The notes beneath the pieces are model-generated. The model worked only from the letters and a program-made list of their open reading frames with translations, did no database searches and was not told where the DNA came from. Positions 1-8,599 of a DNA stretch of 43,271 bases are shown one piece after another. The stretch is from Shewanella sp. SG41-4 (GTDB taxonomy: Bacteria; Pseudomonadota; Gammaproteobacteria; Enterobacterales; Shewanellaceae): NCBI RefSeq assembly GCF_014164505.1, contig NZ_JACJFI010000006.1:1-43271 (forward strand), given 5' to 3'. Numbering within the stretch: the first letter of the stretch is position 1; every line of letters begins with the position of its first letter. The translations under genes were made by a program, and so were the position numbers.

Positions 1-389
1 CATAAACCACGCCATCCAGCATGGACTGCGGCAACTTCAGTACCTTGTTGATTACACAATAATATTGGTAAGCAATCGGCTGTCATTACCGTACATACAT
101 GTCCAAACTGATTACTGTAACTACCATCGGCTAATGCTACAGCGTTACCCGTCATCAATGTTGTTAAATCTACAACATTAGTACCATGAACTTGCTCAAG
201 CCAGGTTGGCTCGGCAGGTAACGATAATTGCTGAGTTAATATTGCACGATTAGCGAATACATCTTGAGGCTTATCACCGACATGTAGCCCTAAATTTAAA
301 CTATCAAACGGGCTAATACTGACACCACCATCACGATTTGTCATCGCGATGGCAACGTTAGCTGGTATTGGCCAATCGTGCTCAAGCAT
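1..389 (-). CDS. pgeF: Polyphenol oxidase family protein PgeF/YfiH (3' part missing)
   Basis: Reading leftward from the ATG at 387-389, the frame stays open to the window edge, so only the first ~129 codons are here (E. coli YfiH is about 243 aa). The visible protein contains TADCLPILL followed by AAVHAGWRGL, the hallmark of the DUF152/YfiH family; the histidine of VHAGWRG is a metal/active-site residue in that family. Family members act as purine nucleoside phosphorylase/adenosine deaminase-like enzymes, are described as multicopper-oxidase-like, and have been implicated in peptidoglycan-precursor editing (PgeF). The start overlaps the rluD stop in a TAATG arrangement, implying translational coupling and a shared transcript. 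rluD-yfiH adjacency is conserved in gammaproteobacteria. Identity is firm; the biochemical role in this organism is inferred. Confidence 0.9.
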   Translation of the reverse strand, partial: MLEHDWPIPANVAIAMTNRDGGVSISPFDSLNLGLHVGDKPQDVFANRAILTQQLSLPAEPTWLEQVHGTNVVDLTTLMTGNAVALADGSYSNQFGHVCTVMTADCLPILLCNQQGTEVAAVHAGWRGL

Positions 390-1363
390 TATAAATACAC
401 TATTGGATTAAGCTCTGTATCGACCCGCAGTGCTTTTGTCAGCTCAACCATGTCATCAGGGATCGGCGCATGCCAAGTCATGATTTCACAGGTGAATGGA
501 TGAGCAAGTTCTAAACGCACTGCATGTAAAGCCTGGCGCTTAAAGTTTTTGAGTAATTCAAAAAACTCTGGGCTTGCAGATTTAGGTGGACGAGGACGAC
601 CACCATAAACAGGATCACCAACTAACTCATGGCCAATATATGCCATATGAACACGAATTTGGTGAGTACGACCTGATTCCAAACGCAAACGTAAACGCGT
701 ATGAGCGCGGAACTTTTCAGCTACGCGATAATGAGTCACCGATGGACGACCACCATGGATAACGGCCATTTGAGTTCGTCTTGTTGCATGACGTTCAATA
801 GGTTCATCAACCGTGCCACCCGCTGTCATAGTGCCTAATACAATCGCTTCATACTCGCGAACAATATCACGCGCCTGTAATGCGGCAACCAAATGCGTTT
901 GTGCTTCAACCGTTTTAGCGACAACCATTAGCCCTGTTGTATCTTTGTCTAATCGATGGACAATACCCGCTCTTGGAACATGCTCAATATTAGGGCAATG
1001 ATGCAATAGTGCATTCATCAATGTGCCGTCGGCATTACCCGCACCGGGATGTACAACTAAACCCGCAGGCTTGTTCACCACTAAAATATGATCGTCTTCA
1101 TAAACAATGTTAAGGTCAATATTTTGTGCTTTAGCACTCACTTCTTCTTCAAGTGTTGCCTCAACTTCTATCAACTGAGACTCGAAAACCTTTTCCCGTG
1201 GCTTGTCGACTGTGATACCGTCAACAGTAATTGCACCAGATAGGATCCATTCCTTGATGCGTGTGCGCGAGTAGTCAGGGAACAAACCAGCTAATGCTTG
1301 GTCTAATCTCAGACCGGTTTGTATTGCTGTTATCTCGCTTTTTAGATTAATCTCTTGTGTCAT
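389..1363 (-). CDS. rluD: 23S rRNA pseudouridine synthase D
   Basis: RluD converts uridines 1911, 1915 and 1917 in helix 69 of 23S rRNA to pseudouridine during late 50S assembly. The 324-residue protein has an S4 RNA-binding domain at about residues 18-75, followed by the RluA-type catalytic domain. The catalytic motif HRLDKDTTG lies at 136-144, putting the nucleophilic aspartate at residue 139, the same number as in E. coli RluD; this supports both the assignment and the ATG at 1361-1363. Further family motifs are VNKPAGLVVHPG (96-107) and SGRTHQIRVH. It is transcribed away from bamD, as in E. coli, and its stop codon overlaps the pgeF start. Confidence 0.97.
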   Translation of the reverse strand: MTQEINLKSEITAIQTGLRLDQALAGLFPDYSRTRIKEWILSGAITVDGITVDKPREKVFESQLIEVEATLEEEVSAKAQNIDLNIVYEDDHILVVNKPAGLVVHPGAGNADGTLMNALLHHCPNIEHVPRAGIVHRLDKDTTGLMVVAKTVEAQTHLVAALQARDIVREYEAIVLGTMTAGGTVDEPIERHATRRTQMAVIHGGRPSVTHYRVAEKFRAHTRLRLRLESGRTHQIRVHMAYIGHELVGDPVYGGRPRPPKSASPEFFELLKNFKRQALHAVRLELAHPFTCEIMTWHAPIPDDMVELTKALRVDTELNPIVYL

Positions 1364-1486
1364 AGGAACCGTACCCCAGTTTAGGGGTCCAAAGTGAATG
1401 TGCTATCTGTTACAATCGGATGTTTTCTATTTTACCGTGAAATGGAAAAATTCTTAACAACAACTTAAAAAGAATTGAATTCAAGT

Positions 1487-2248
1487 ATGTATAAAATTGC
1501 CAAAAGTGCCGCCCTAGTATTACTTTCACTGGCTATAACAGCCTGTAGTAGCAGTCCAGAAGACGATGATGTTGCCAGTAAAGCATCACCTGATGTCCTG
1601 TACTCTCAAGCAAGAACGTCAATGGAATTAGGTAATTACTCTAAAGCCGTTCGTTCACTTGAAGCATTGGACTCTCGTTTTCCATTTGGTCCGCACAAAA
1701 CTCAAGTTCAATTAGACTTGATTTTTGCGTATTACAAAATGGATGATGCTGCATCAGGAATTGCCAATATTGATCGCTTTTTACGCCTCAATCCAACGCA
1801 TCCTAATATAGATTACGTCTATTATATGCGTGGTTTAACTAATATGCAGGCAGATAATTACTTATTTCACGATTTAATGAATATTGATCGTACCGATCGT
1901 GATCCCAAAAATGCCCAAGATGCATTTAAAGATTTTGATCGATTGATTAAATCGTATCCAAATAGCAAGTATTCTGCTGATGCACAACAACGTATGCAGT
2001 TCTTAAAGAACCGTTTGGCTAAATATTCAATTCAAGTTGCAGAATATTATATCAAAATGAACGCATGGAGTGCAGCTGCTGTTCGTGCTCAATCAGTTAT
2101 GGAGAAGTTCCCAGGAACACCTTCAACTGAACGCGCGTTAGAAATTATGGTTGAGGCATATGGCGAGTTAGGTCAGGAAGAATTACAGCAACACGTTAAA
2201 ACTGTGATGAAAGTAAACTATCCAACTAATGAGATATTATCTAACTAG
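1487..2248 (+). CDS. bamD: Outer membrane assembly lipoprotein BamD
   Basis: BamD is the essential lipoprotein of the BAM complex that inserts beta-barrel proteins into the outer membrane. The ATG at 1487 gives 253 aa (E. coli 245) and a lipoprotein signal peptide ending in the lipobox ITAC with the lipidated Cys at residue 20, followed by SSS. The frame also opens four codons earlier at a TTG (1475), but the ATG gives a more normal signal peptide. The mature part is made of TPR-like helical repeats, for example YSQARTSMELGNYSKAVRSL and DAFKDFDRLIKSYPNSKYS. It is divergent from rluD and followed at once by an intrinsic terminator, so it appears monocistronic. Confidence 0.95.
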   Translation: MYKIAKSAALVLLSLAITACSSSPEDDDVASKASPDVLYSQARTSMELGNYSKAVRSLEALDSRFPFGPHKTQVQLDLIFAYYKMDDAASGIANIDRFLRLNPTHPNIDYVYYMRGLTNMQADNYLFHDLMNIDRTDRDPKNAQDAFKDFDRLIKSYPNSKYSADAQQRMQFLKNRLAKYSIQVAEYYIKMNAWSAAAVRAQSVMEKFPGTPSTERALEIMVEAYGELGQEELQQHVKTVMKVNYPTNEILSN

Positions 2249-2292
2249 TCATTATTTAAGACTTATCGACAGTTAACTAATGTTTCGCATTA

Positions 2293-2315
2293 AACGCTCC
2301 TCGGAGCGTTTTTTT
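2293..2315 (+). terminator. Rho-independent terminator of bamD
   Basis: A GC-rich hairpin, AACGCTC / GAGCGTT with a short CTCG loop, is followed by a run of seven to eight T. It lies about 45 bp after the bamD stop. Confidence 0.9.
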
Positions 2316-2536
2316 ATACCTGGTTTATCAACATTGGCAATTTGAAACGCCATTATTCTATATTTTTTACTTGTTATGGTTACCATACAAGTAAGACGGC
2401 ACCATAACACTATTTACAGTAGCAACCTTCATAGAAATTAAGTATTTATTAACTATGCCACTTCGGCTGAATAACATTCGATACGCCCAAAATACATCCA
2501 AACGAATCGAATTTTGATATAAATATTAAAAACAGG
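2316..2536. other. Intergenic stretch between bamD terminator and tRNA promoter
   Basis: AT-rich, with no open frame with a ribosome site and no recognisable RNA motif. It ends in the tRNA promoter. Confidence 0.6.
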
Positions 2537-2565
2537 TTGACTCAGTGGGGCAAAATCCTTTAAAT
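2537..2565 (+). promoter_or_regulatory. Predicted sigma-70 promoter of the tRNA-Phe/tRNA-Leu unit
   Basis: TTGACT (2537-2542) lies 17 bp from TTAAAT (2560-2565). A GC-rich discriminator (GCGTCC) follows, typical of stable-RNA promoters under stringent control. The first tRNA base is 11 bp past the -10. Confidence 0.65.
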
Positions 2566-2575
2566 TGCGTCCGTC

Positions 2576-2651
2576 GCCCGAATAGCTCAGTCGGTAGAGC
2601 AGAGGATTGAAAATCCTCGTGTCCCTGGTTCGATTCCGGGTTCGGGCACCA
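2576..2651 (+). tRNA. tRNA-Phe (anticodon GAA)
   Basis: A 76-nt tRNA with CCA encoded. The acceptor stem is GCCCGAA / TTCGGGC, the D arm contains AGCTCAGTCGGTAGAGC, and the T arm contains GGTTCGATTCC. The anticodon stem GAGGA/TCCTC encloses loop TTGAAAA, giving anticodon GAA at 2609-2611. Confidence 0.97.
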
Positions 2652-2710
2652 TATTTACATTGGTGGCGATAGCGACTAATAAAATAAAGTTATTTCGCGA
2701 TACATGTTTT

Positions 2711-2797
2711 GCAGGTGTGGTGGAATTGGTAGACACGTCAGCTTCAGGTGCTGATGCTCGTAAGGGCGTGGAGGTTCAAGTCCTCTCACCTGTACCA
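2711..2797 (+). tRNA. tRNA-Leu (anticodon CAG)
   Basis: An 87-nt class II tRNA with a long variable arm and encoded CCA. The acceptor stem is GCAGGTG / CACCTGT with a G-U first pair, as seen in some gammaproteobacterial leucine tRNAs. The anticodon stem TCAGC/GCTGA encloses loop TTCAGGT, giving anticodon CAG. The T arm reads GGTTCAAGTCC. It sits 59 nt after tRNA-Phe and probably shares its transcript. Confidence 0.96.
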
Positions 2798-2818
2798 AAT
2801 AACTTTATACATTTTAAC

Positions 2819-2850
2819 AAAAAGGCCTCGCTATGCGAGGCCTTTTTGTT
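2819..2850 (+). terminator. Strong terminator of the tRNA unit
   Basis: A perfect 13-bp stem, AAAAAGGCCTCGC / GCGAGGCCTTTTT, with loop TAT. The arms carry A and T tracts, so it could work on both strands; recJ arrives from the other side and ends at 3079. Confidence 0.92.
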
Positions 2851-3078
2851 TCTGTTACCTGGACATTATGACGAATGTTAAGGTTATACAATACTTAGCG
2901 ACTCAGATGGCATATAAAATAATCGCCTCACAGCAGCATCACAATCAGTTAATTGGCAATAAAGTTCAGCTGGGCGTTAACGCTAAAATATCGATATCTA
3001 GTGACACTCGATCAAACACTTTATTTGCATGTAAGTCAGCCAACTAGCCATAAAATCCGCCACTACATAAAATAGCGA

Positions 3079-4803
3079 TTACATTGGCTCAATATAATCC
3101 ACCATTAATTGCACAGTTTGATTGCCTCTAAACTCATTCACATCAAGCTTATAGACCACCCGAGCATGTTTAATGGTTGCGTCAGGCCATATGGCTAAAT
3201 CGATATTAAAAGCAATGCCGTCTAACATTATGCTACCGCATTCAGTCTCAAGTAATAATTTTAAGTGTTTTTCACCAACGATACGCTGTTGGACTACCTT
3301 GAATACCCCATCGAACAATGGTTCTTCAAACGACTGCCCCCACGGCCCGGCATTTCGTAATAAAAAGGCAGTATCAAGCGTCATTAACTGGCTCGACAAC
3401 TCACCATCAGAGAGTAATTCTCCCGTCAGTTGCTCATAATCCAATACTTCTCTTACCGCATCATCGTAAGCTTGTTTAAACTGCTCAAAAACATCTGCTT
3501 TTAACGATAACCCCGCCGCCATAGCATGACCACCAAACTTAGTTATCATTCCAGGATAGCGGCCATTAATGCGTTCGAGTAAATCTCGCATATGCAGACC
3601 TTTAATCGACCGTGCAGAACCTTTTATGACACCATCACCAGCATCGGCAAAAGCAATAACCGGACGATGATAACGATCCTTAATCCGTGAAGCCAAAATA
3701 CCAATAACACCTTGATGCCAATCATCCTGAAAAATGGCAATGCCCCACGGTAAGTCTGCTTCATTAAGAGACACTTTCGATAAACTTTTTAATGCCTCTT
3801 GCTGCATACCCGTTTCAAGCTCACGGCGCTCTTGGTTTAACCCATCCAATTCGGCTGCCATTCTTCTCGCTAACATGATGTCTTCACACAGTAAGGTTTC
3901 AACTCCTAATGCCATTTCATCTAAACGGCCAGCAGCATTTAGCCGAGGCCCGACTGCAAAACCAAAATCAGCGGCAACAATCTTTTCAGGACTCCGTTTC
4001 GCCACCTCAAGCAATGCTGTAATGCCAACCCGACAGCGGCCACTTCTAACCCGCTGCAAACCAGCATTGACTAAAATACGGTTATTAGTGTCTAGCGACA
4101 CAACATCAGCGACAGTACCTAAAGCCACAATATCAAGCAATGTGCCCAGATTAGGCTCAGTGATTTGCTGTTCCTGATACCAATTACGCTGCCTTAATTG
4201 CGCACGTAAAGCAGACATCAGATAAAACGCTACCCCAACACCGGCAATAGACTTACTGGCAAACTGACAACCTGGCTGATTTGGATTAACAATAACATCA
4301 GCATTGGGCAAAGTACTGCCAGGTAAATGATGATCTGTAACGACAACGGTCATTCCCAGCAACTTTGCTGCTGCCACCCCTTCAATTGACGAGATGCCAT
4401 TATCAACAGTAATGAGTACATCTGCATTTTTAGTAAAAGCCACCGCTACAATTTCAGGGCTTAAGCCATAACCATAATCAAACCGATTAGGAATAAGGTA
4501 ATCAACATGCTTAGCCCCCATCATTTTAAGCGCCAGCATACACACACTAGTCGACGTCGCACCATCTGCATCAAAATCCCCAACTATCAGAATTGATTGT
4601 TGGGCAGCAATAGCATCCGCAATAATCACGGCGGCTTCTGCAAGCCCTTTCATGGTATCTGGGCGTAATAACTTACTTAGCACTAAATCGCAGTTATCTT
4701 CATTGACGCCACGGCGAGCATAGAGCTGTTTTAATAATGGCGGTAAAGTAGCAGGTAAATGACTATCATCAACCTGAGGGCGACGGACTATTTTATGAGA
4801 CAA
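3079..4803 (-). CDS. recJ: Single-stranded-DNA-specific exonuclease RecJ
   Basis: RecJ degrades single-stranded DNA 5' to 3' in the RecF recombination pathway, mismatch repair and base-excision repair. The protein is 574 aa (E. coli 577). DHH-family metal-binding motifs are visible: VGDFDADGATS (74-84), ITVDNG (131-136), TDHH (156-159) and the later GRLNAAGRLDE. The DHHA1 segment carries GVIGILASRIKDRYHRPVIAF. The start is a TTG (4801-4803): no nearby ATG is in frame, and an AAGG Shine-Dalgarno lies 7 nt upstream. It follows dsbC as in the E. coli xerD-dsbC-recJ order, but an intrinsic terminator stands between the two genes. Confidence 0.95.
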   Translation of the reverse strand: MSHKIVRRPQVDDSHLPATLPPLLKQLYARRGVNEDNCDLVLSKLLRPDTMKGLAEAAVIIADAIAAQQSILIVGDFDADGATSTSVCMLALKMMGAKHVDYLIPNRFDYGYGLSPEIVAVAFTKNADVLITVDNGISSIEGVAAAKLLGMTVVVTDHHLPGSTLPNADVIVNPNQPGCQFASKSIAGVGVAFYLMSALRAQLRQRNWYQEQQITEPNLGTLLDIVALGTVADVVSLDTNNRILVNAGLQRVRSGRCRVGITALLEVAKRSPEKIVAADFGFAVGPRLNAAGRLDEMALGVETLLCEDIMLARRMAAELDGLNQERRELETGMQQEALKSLSKVSLNEADLPWGIAIFQDDWHQGVIGILASRIKDRYHRPVIAFADAGDGVIKGSARSIKGLHMRDLLERINGRYPGMITKFGGHAMAAGLSLKADVFEQFKQAYDDAVREVLDYEQLTGELLSDGELSSQLMTLDTAFLLRNAGPWGQSFEEPLFDGVFKVVQQRIVGEKHLKLLLETECGSIMLDGIAFNIDLAIWPDATIKHARVVYKLDVNEFRGNQTVQLMVDYIEPM

Positions 4804-4841
4804 AAGGCAACCTTAAACGGGCAATTAGAGAAATGAGCATA

Positions 4842-4868
4842 ACAAAAAGGTGAGCCTAAGCTCACCTT
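4842..4868 (-). terminator. Terminator downstream of dsbC (minus strand)
   Basis: A 9-bp stem AAGGTGAGC / GCTCACCTT with loop of 4, followed on the minus strand by TTTTTGTT. It lies between the dsbC stop and the recJ start. Confidence 0.85.
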
Positions 4869-4918
4869 GATTTTACGTTTTTAGCACACGCTTTACGACT
4901 TTGATTTATCGGTCTAAT

Positions 4919-5647
4919 TTATAGGTTTGATTCAATCGTACGTAATAAGTCTGCCGGAGCTTGATAACCGGGTACCATCACACCATTTTCTAAAATCAAA
5001 GCTGGTGTTCCGTTAACACCAAACGACATACCTAACTTATACTGCGCTGCAATATCAATATCACAACTCGCCGCTTTAACATTGCCACCATTTTTAGCTT
5101 CTGTCATCGCTTTTAAAGGATCTTTAGCACACCATACCGCTTGCATCTCGTCTGCATTAGCAGATGGAATGCCCGCACGAGGATAAGCTAAATAACGAAT
5201 CGTAATACCTAAATCATTATAGCCTTGCATTTGATTATGCAGCTTACGGCAATAACCACAATCTACGTCGGTAAATATTGTGACCACATGCTTTTCGTTT
5301 TTGGCTTTGTAAACCAACATCTCATCTTCAAACGGCTTAAGTAACGCTATACGAGGTCCAGCTAAAGCAGCCTCAGTTAAGTTTTTCATGCCTTTATCCA
5401 TGTCATACAGATTGCCATGAAAAAGCTTTGCGCCATCTTTGGTGACGTAGAGGACTCCGCGGTCTGTTAGTGCTTGATATAAACCATCTATTGGAGATTG
5501 CTGAATGAGTATCACGTTGACACCCAAGGTTTCAGTGAGCTTTTGCTTTAACGCTGATTCATTGGATACATCGGTCGCAGATGCCGCGGACACAATAGGG
5601 GCAATAATAAGGCTGGCAACAAGGGCTAATGCTTTAGTTAACTTCAT
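4919..5647 (-). CDS. dsbC: Periplasmic thiol:disulfide interchange protein DsbC
   Basis: DsbC is the periplasmic disulfide isomerase that reshuffles wrong disulfides, kept reduced by DsbD. The ATG at 5645-5647 is chosen because AGGAA lies 5 nt upstream and the protein then begins with a clean signal peptide (MKLTKALALV..., about 21 residues to VSA); the frame extends 18 codons further upstream without support. The 242-residue product has an N-terminal dimerisation region and a thioredoxin fold with active site CGYC at 130-133, a second cysteine pair (173 and 195) as in E. coli DsbC, and a cis-proline in NGTPAL. It sits between xerD and recJ, its conserved place. Confidence 0.95.
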   Translation of the reverse strand: MKLTKALALVASLIIAPIVSAASATDVSNESALKQKLTETLGVNVILIQQSPIDGLYQALTDRGVLYVTKDGAKLFHGNLYDMDKGMKNLTEAALAGPRIALLKPFEDEMLVYKAKNEKHVVTIFTDVDCGYCRKLHNQMQGYNDLGITIRYLAYPRAGIPSANADEMQAVWCAKDPLKAMTEAKNGGNVKAASCDIDIAAQYKLGMSFGVNGTPALILENGVMVPGYQAPADLLRTIESNL

Positions 5648-5791
5648 AGTAATTCCTATATTACACGGGTTCATAATCAATAGACCCGACTTCGTAAGCA
5701 AAACTTACAGATTTAATTTCGCTAACGCAACAAATACTCATTATCTAAAATGTAAGGATTTGAAACCCACACGGATACACAACCCGCTAAG

Positions 5792-6709
5792 CTAACCGCG
5801 TGGATGATGTTGGCTATGTAGTTGCTGTAAGCGTACTTTAGCAACATGTGTATAAATTTGAGTGGTCGATAAATCACTGTGACCGAGTAACAATTGTACC
5901 ACACGTAAATCAGCGCCATGGTTAAGTAAATGGGTAGCAAAAGCATGGCGTAACGTGTGTGGTGATAAATGACACTGAATTCCCGCTCTAGCAGCATACA
6001 ATTTAATTCGATGCCAAAAGGTTTGTCTGGTCATCATTTGTCCACGACGAGAGGGAAACAATACATCAGACTGTTTCATATTTAATAACTCAGCACGTGC
6101 AAACTTGATGTACTGCTCAACAGCTGTAATGGCCAGTTCACCTAAAGGGACCAAACGCTCTTTGCCTCCTTTACCCATCACCCTCACTAAACCTTGGCGC
6201 AAACTAATCTGCTCCATCGTTAAACTTACTAATTCAGTTACCCGTAGCCCTGTGGCATACAAAAGCTCTAACATGGCTTTATCTCGGTGCTCGATCGGAT
6301 CATCAATATTTGGCTCTGATAACAAATTGTCTATTTGCGCTTCAGACAATGTATCCGGTAATTGGCGAACGAGCTTAGGTGACTTGATTAATGCAGTCGG
6401 GTCTTGGCTAATTTTCTGCTTAACCAATAAGTAAGCATAAAAACGCCGTAAACTACTGAGAAGTCTCGCTGTACTACTTTTAGCAAATTGCTTATCAAAA
6501 CGTTCAGCAAGATAGTCACGCAGTAAGGCCTGGTCAACTTGCAGCAAATCCTTACCTTTAGTCAAAATGTAACGTTCTGCATTTTGTAAATCTGTACGAT
6601 AAGATACCAAGGTATTATCACTTAGCCCGTTAGTTGACCATAAATCATCAAGAAACTGGTTAATTAAAGGATCGGGTTGATAAACAGGTTTGGCCAAAGC
6701 GGTATCCAA
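5792..6709 (-). CDS. xerD: Site-specific tyrosine recombinase XerD
   Basis: XerD works with XerC and FtsK to resolve chromosome dimers at dif. All catalytic residues of the tyrosine recombinase fold are present, numbered from the TTG at 6709: Arg156 (ATGLRVTEL), Lys180, His251 and Arg254 (HTLRHAFATHLL), His277 (LLGHSD) and Tyr286 (TQIYTHV). The C-terminal QLHSQHHPRG closely matches E. coli XerD. The start is uncertain: no ATG is available, and the frame offers TTG at 6709 or a second TTG at 6697 preceded by a weak GGAT. A hairpin with a T tract ends only 12 nt before the first TTG (see findings). Confidence 0.95.
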   Translation of the reverse strand: MDTALAKPVYQPDPLINQFLDDLWSTNGLSDNTLVSYRTDLQNAERYILTKGKDLLQVDQALLRDYLAERFDKQFAKSSTARLLSSLRRFYAYLLVKQKISQDPTALIKSPKLVRQLPDTLSEAQIDNLLSEPNIDDPIEHRDKAMLELLYATGLRVTELVSLTMEQISLRQGLVRVMGKGGKERLVPLGELAITAVEQYIKFARAELLNMKQSDVLFPSRRGQMMTRQTFWHRIKLYAARAGIQCHLSPHTLRHAFATHLLNHGADLRVVQLLLGHSDLSTTQIYTHVAKVRLQQLHSQHHPRG

Positions 6710-6715
6710 TAAATA

Positions 6716-6753
6716 ATAAAAAACGACGTTAGATAATCTATCATAACGTCGTT
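6716..6753 (-). terminator. Terminator of brnQ, abutting the xerD start
   Basis: On the minus strand, AACGACGTTA and TAACGTCGTT form a perfect 10-bp stem around a 12-nt loop, followed directly by TTTTATTATTTA. It lies 33 bp after the brnQ stop. Confidence 0.8.
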
Positions 6754-6786
6754 ATATTGCTCTGTTAATTATGATCTATTTAACAA

Positions 6787-8118
6787 TTAAGCATCCGCTT
6801 TTTGATCCAGATTTTTGGGTATAAACAAACACACAATTGCCGTTAACGCAGTAGGTAGCAACCAAGCCATCCCCTCTGCATGCAGCGGCATAAAGTCAAG
6901 GAAGCTCATGTCCATGCCTGCCGTCTGTAGTCCATCAAAAATACCGAAAAACAGTGCAACACTGAGTACTACTCGATGCGAAAAAGCTGGCCTAGGAAAG
7001 CGTTCTGTCAAAAAAGTCACCAACACCAATGCTATAGCAACCGGGTAAATAGTCATTAACACTGGAATACTGATACTAATCAATTGCGATAAACCAACGT
7101 TAGCCACGGTTGCACATACCACACTTAATAAAATAACCAGCAACTTGTACGATAGTTTTGGCATTAATTCATTGAAGAATTCAGAACAAGCGGTGACTAA
7201 ACCTACCGCCGTCGTTAAGCAAGCAAGTGTCACAACCGTGGACAGCATTAAGGTGCCAATACTGCCAAAATGATGGGTCACATAGTTTGTTAAAATTTGG
7301 CCGCCATTATCTGCCCCAATAGCAAAGTCGCCTGCAGAAGCCCCAAGATAAAACAACGAAACGTACACAAACGCTAAACCACCAGCAGCAATAAATGCTG
7401 CACGAACTAAATACTTAGTTTGATCGGCGGCATCGTTAACGCCTTTTTTACGCAATAAATCGATAATGAGCATACCAAACATCAATGATGCCAAGGTATC
7501 CATGGTGTTATAACCTTCAATAATTCCTTTAGTTAATGGGTTATTAATATACTCACCTACGGGAAGGTTCACTTCTGCGCCAGGAAGAATAATCACTGAA
7601 CTGGCTAACCCCACCAATAGTAAAATTAATACTGGTGTCAGTATTTTGCCTACGCTATCGAGTAGTTTCCCTGGGAATAAAGATAAAAACATCACGATGG
7701 AGAAAAACACTAAAGTATAAATAAGTTGCGCAATACTAAACTCTTTGCCACCGAGCATCATTAACGCATCAGGATTACTAATAAAGGGTCTTGCGCCAAT
7801 TTCGAACGCTACCAACGCAGTGCGCGGGGCCGCAAATGCTGGGCCAATGATAATATAAATTGCAATGGCTAATGCTGTCGCAGCAAACGCAGGTAATAAC
7901 GCCATCACTTTACCGTTAGCTTTAGCAACGGCAATTAAGCCTATCAGTGGCATACCCACTGCGGTAATTAAGAAACCCAACATCGCAAAAGACATATTCT
8001 CACCAGCAAGCATGCCAGCAAAAGGTGGGAAAATTAAGTTACCCGCACCTAAAAAAAACGCAAAGGTCATAAACCCCAACCCTAGCGTATCAGTCACACT
8101 CATTTTAGTTGTTTGCAC
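6787..8118 (-). CDS. brnQ: Branched-chain amino acid:cation symporter BrnQ
   Basis: A LIV-II type carrier that imports leucine, isoleucine and valine with Na+ or H+ across the inner membrane. The 443-residue protein is almost wholly hydrophobic with about 12 membrane spans. It carries the family start signature LGFMTFAFFLGAGNLIFPP (residues 13-31) and conserved stretches such as FPGKLLDSVGKILTP and GYNTMDTLASLMFGM. The GTG at 8116-8118 is preferred over the ATG five codons on because GAGG lies 6 nt upstream of it. It is a single-gene unit with its own terminator. Confidence 0.93.
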   Translation of the reverse strand: MQTTKMSVTDTLGLGFMTFAFFLGAGNLIFPPFAGMLAGENMSFAMLGFLITAVGMPLIGLIAVAKANGKVMALLPAFAATALAIAIYIIIGPAFAAPRTALVAFEIGARPFISNPDALMMLGGKEFSIAQLIYTLVFFSIVMFLSLFPGKLLDSVGKILTPVLILLLVGLASSVIILPGAEVNLPVGEYINNPLTKGIIEGYNTMDTLASLMFGMLIIDLLRKKGVNDAADQTKYLVRAAFIAAGGLAFVYVSLFYLGASAGDFAIGADNGGQILTNYVTHHFGSIGTLMLSTVVTLACLTTAVGLVTACSEFFNELMPKLSYKLLVILLSVVCATVANVGLSQLISISIPVLMTIYPVAIALVLVTFLTERFPRPAFSHRVVLSVALFFGIFDGLQTAGMDMSFLDFMPLHAEGMAWLLPTALTAIVCLFIPKNLDQKADA

Positions 8119-8560
8119 TACTAGCCTCGTTTTATTGTTATGTTTTTTAACAAACCTAATTGATTACGCCATAATTAGCTACTGCTGAGCTGAACGAATA
8201 ATAAATTGTAAAGTTAAAAATACACTTAAAAAATAGTAAACTTTGTTTAGAGAGTAACGAAAATGACTCGTTAGCTCAGCAATCAGCGTTGCATCCCTGT
8301 TAAACAGCCTTAATTAGACTATTTACTCGATTTAATGGGTAAAAAAGCGCGCAAACTAATATCAAATATCACCTAAATACTCAAGCATCAGCACGCTAAA
8401 CCATTAAAAAAAACAATTTAGTTAACATTTATGGCAAAACTTGTGTACATATTCGCCACCGCTATGATTTTTAAGTTAATTTACTATAACAAAAAATCAA
8501 CTATGCCGGACTGAGGCAATTAATACGCGACAGTAAAAATCAAAGCAGCTATGATCTTAT
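8119..8560. other. Divergent brnQ/trmN6 intergenic region
   Basis: About 440 bp of AT-rich DNA containing the divergent promoters. A 27-codon frame at 8430 lacks a ribosome site. I could not identify a confident operator or RNA element. Confidence 0.5.
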
Positions 8561-8599
8561 TTGAATAGTCCAGGCAGCCCAAAGAGTAATCAATTATCT

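Noticed and set aside
2576..2797. tRNA genes as an integration site for an island
   Set aside because: The DNA after the tRNAs leads directly to core recJ, with no integrase and no repeated tRNA 3' end nearby.
2660..3047. Open frames of 73 and 99 codons across tRNA-Leu
   Set aside because: They read through the tRNA and its terminator, so they are chance frames.
3734..4177. 147-codon plus-strand frame
   Set aside because: It is antisense to the conserved core of recJ; no ribosome site or protein family features.
8430..8513. 27-codon hydrophobic frame in the brnQ/trmN6 gap
   Set aside because: No ribosome site; could be a chance frame in AT-rich DNA.
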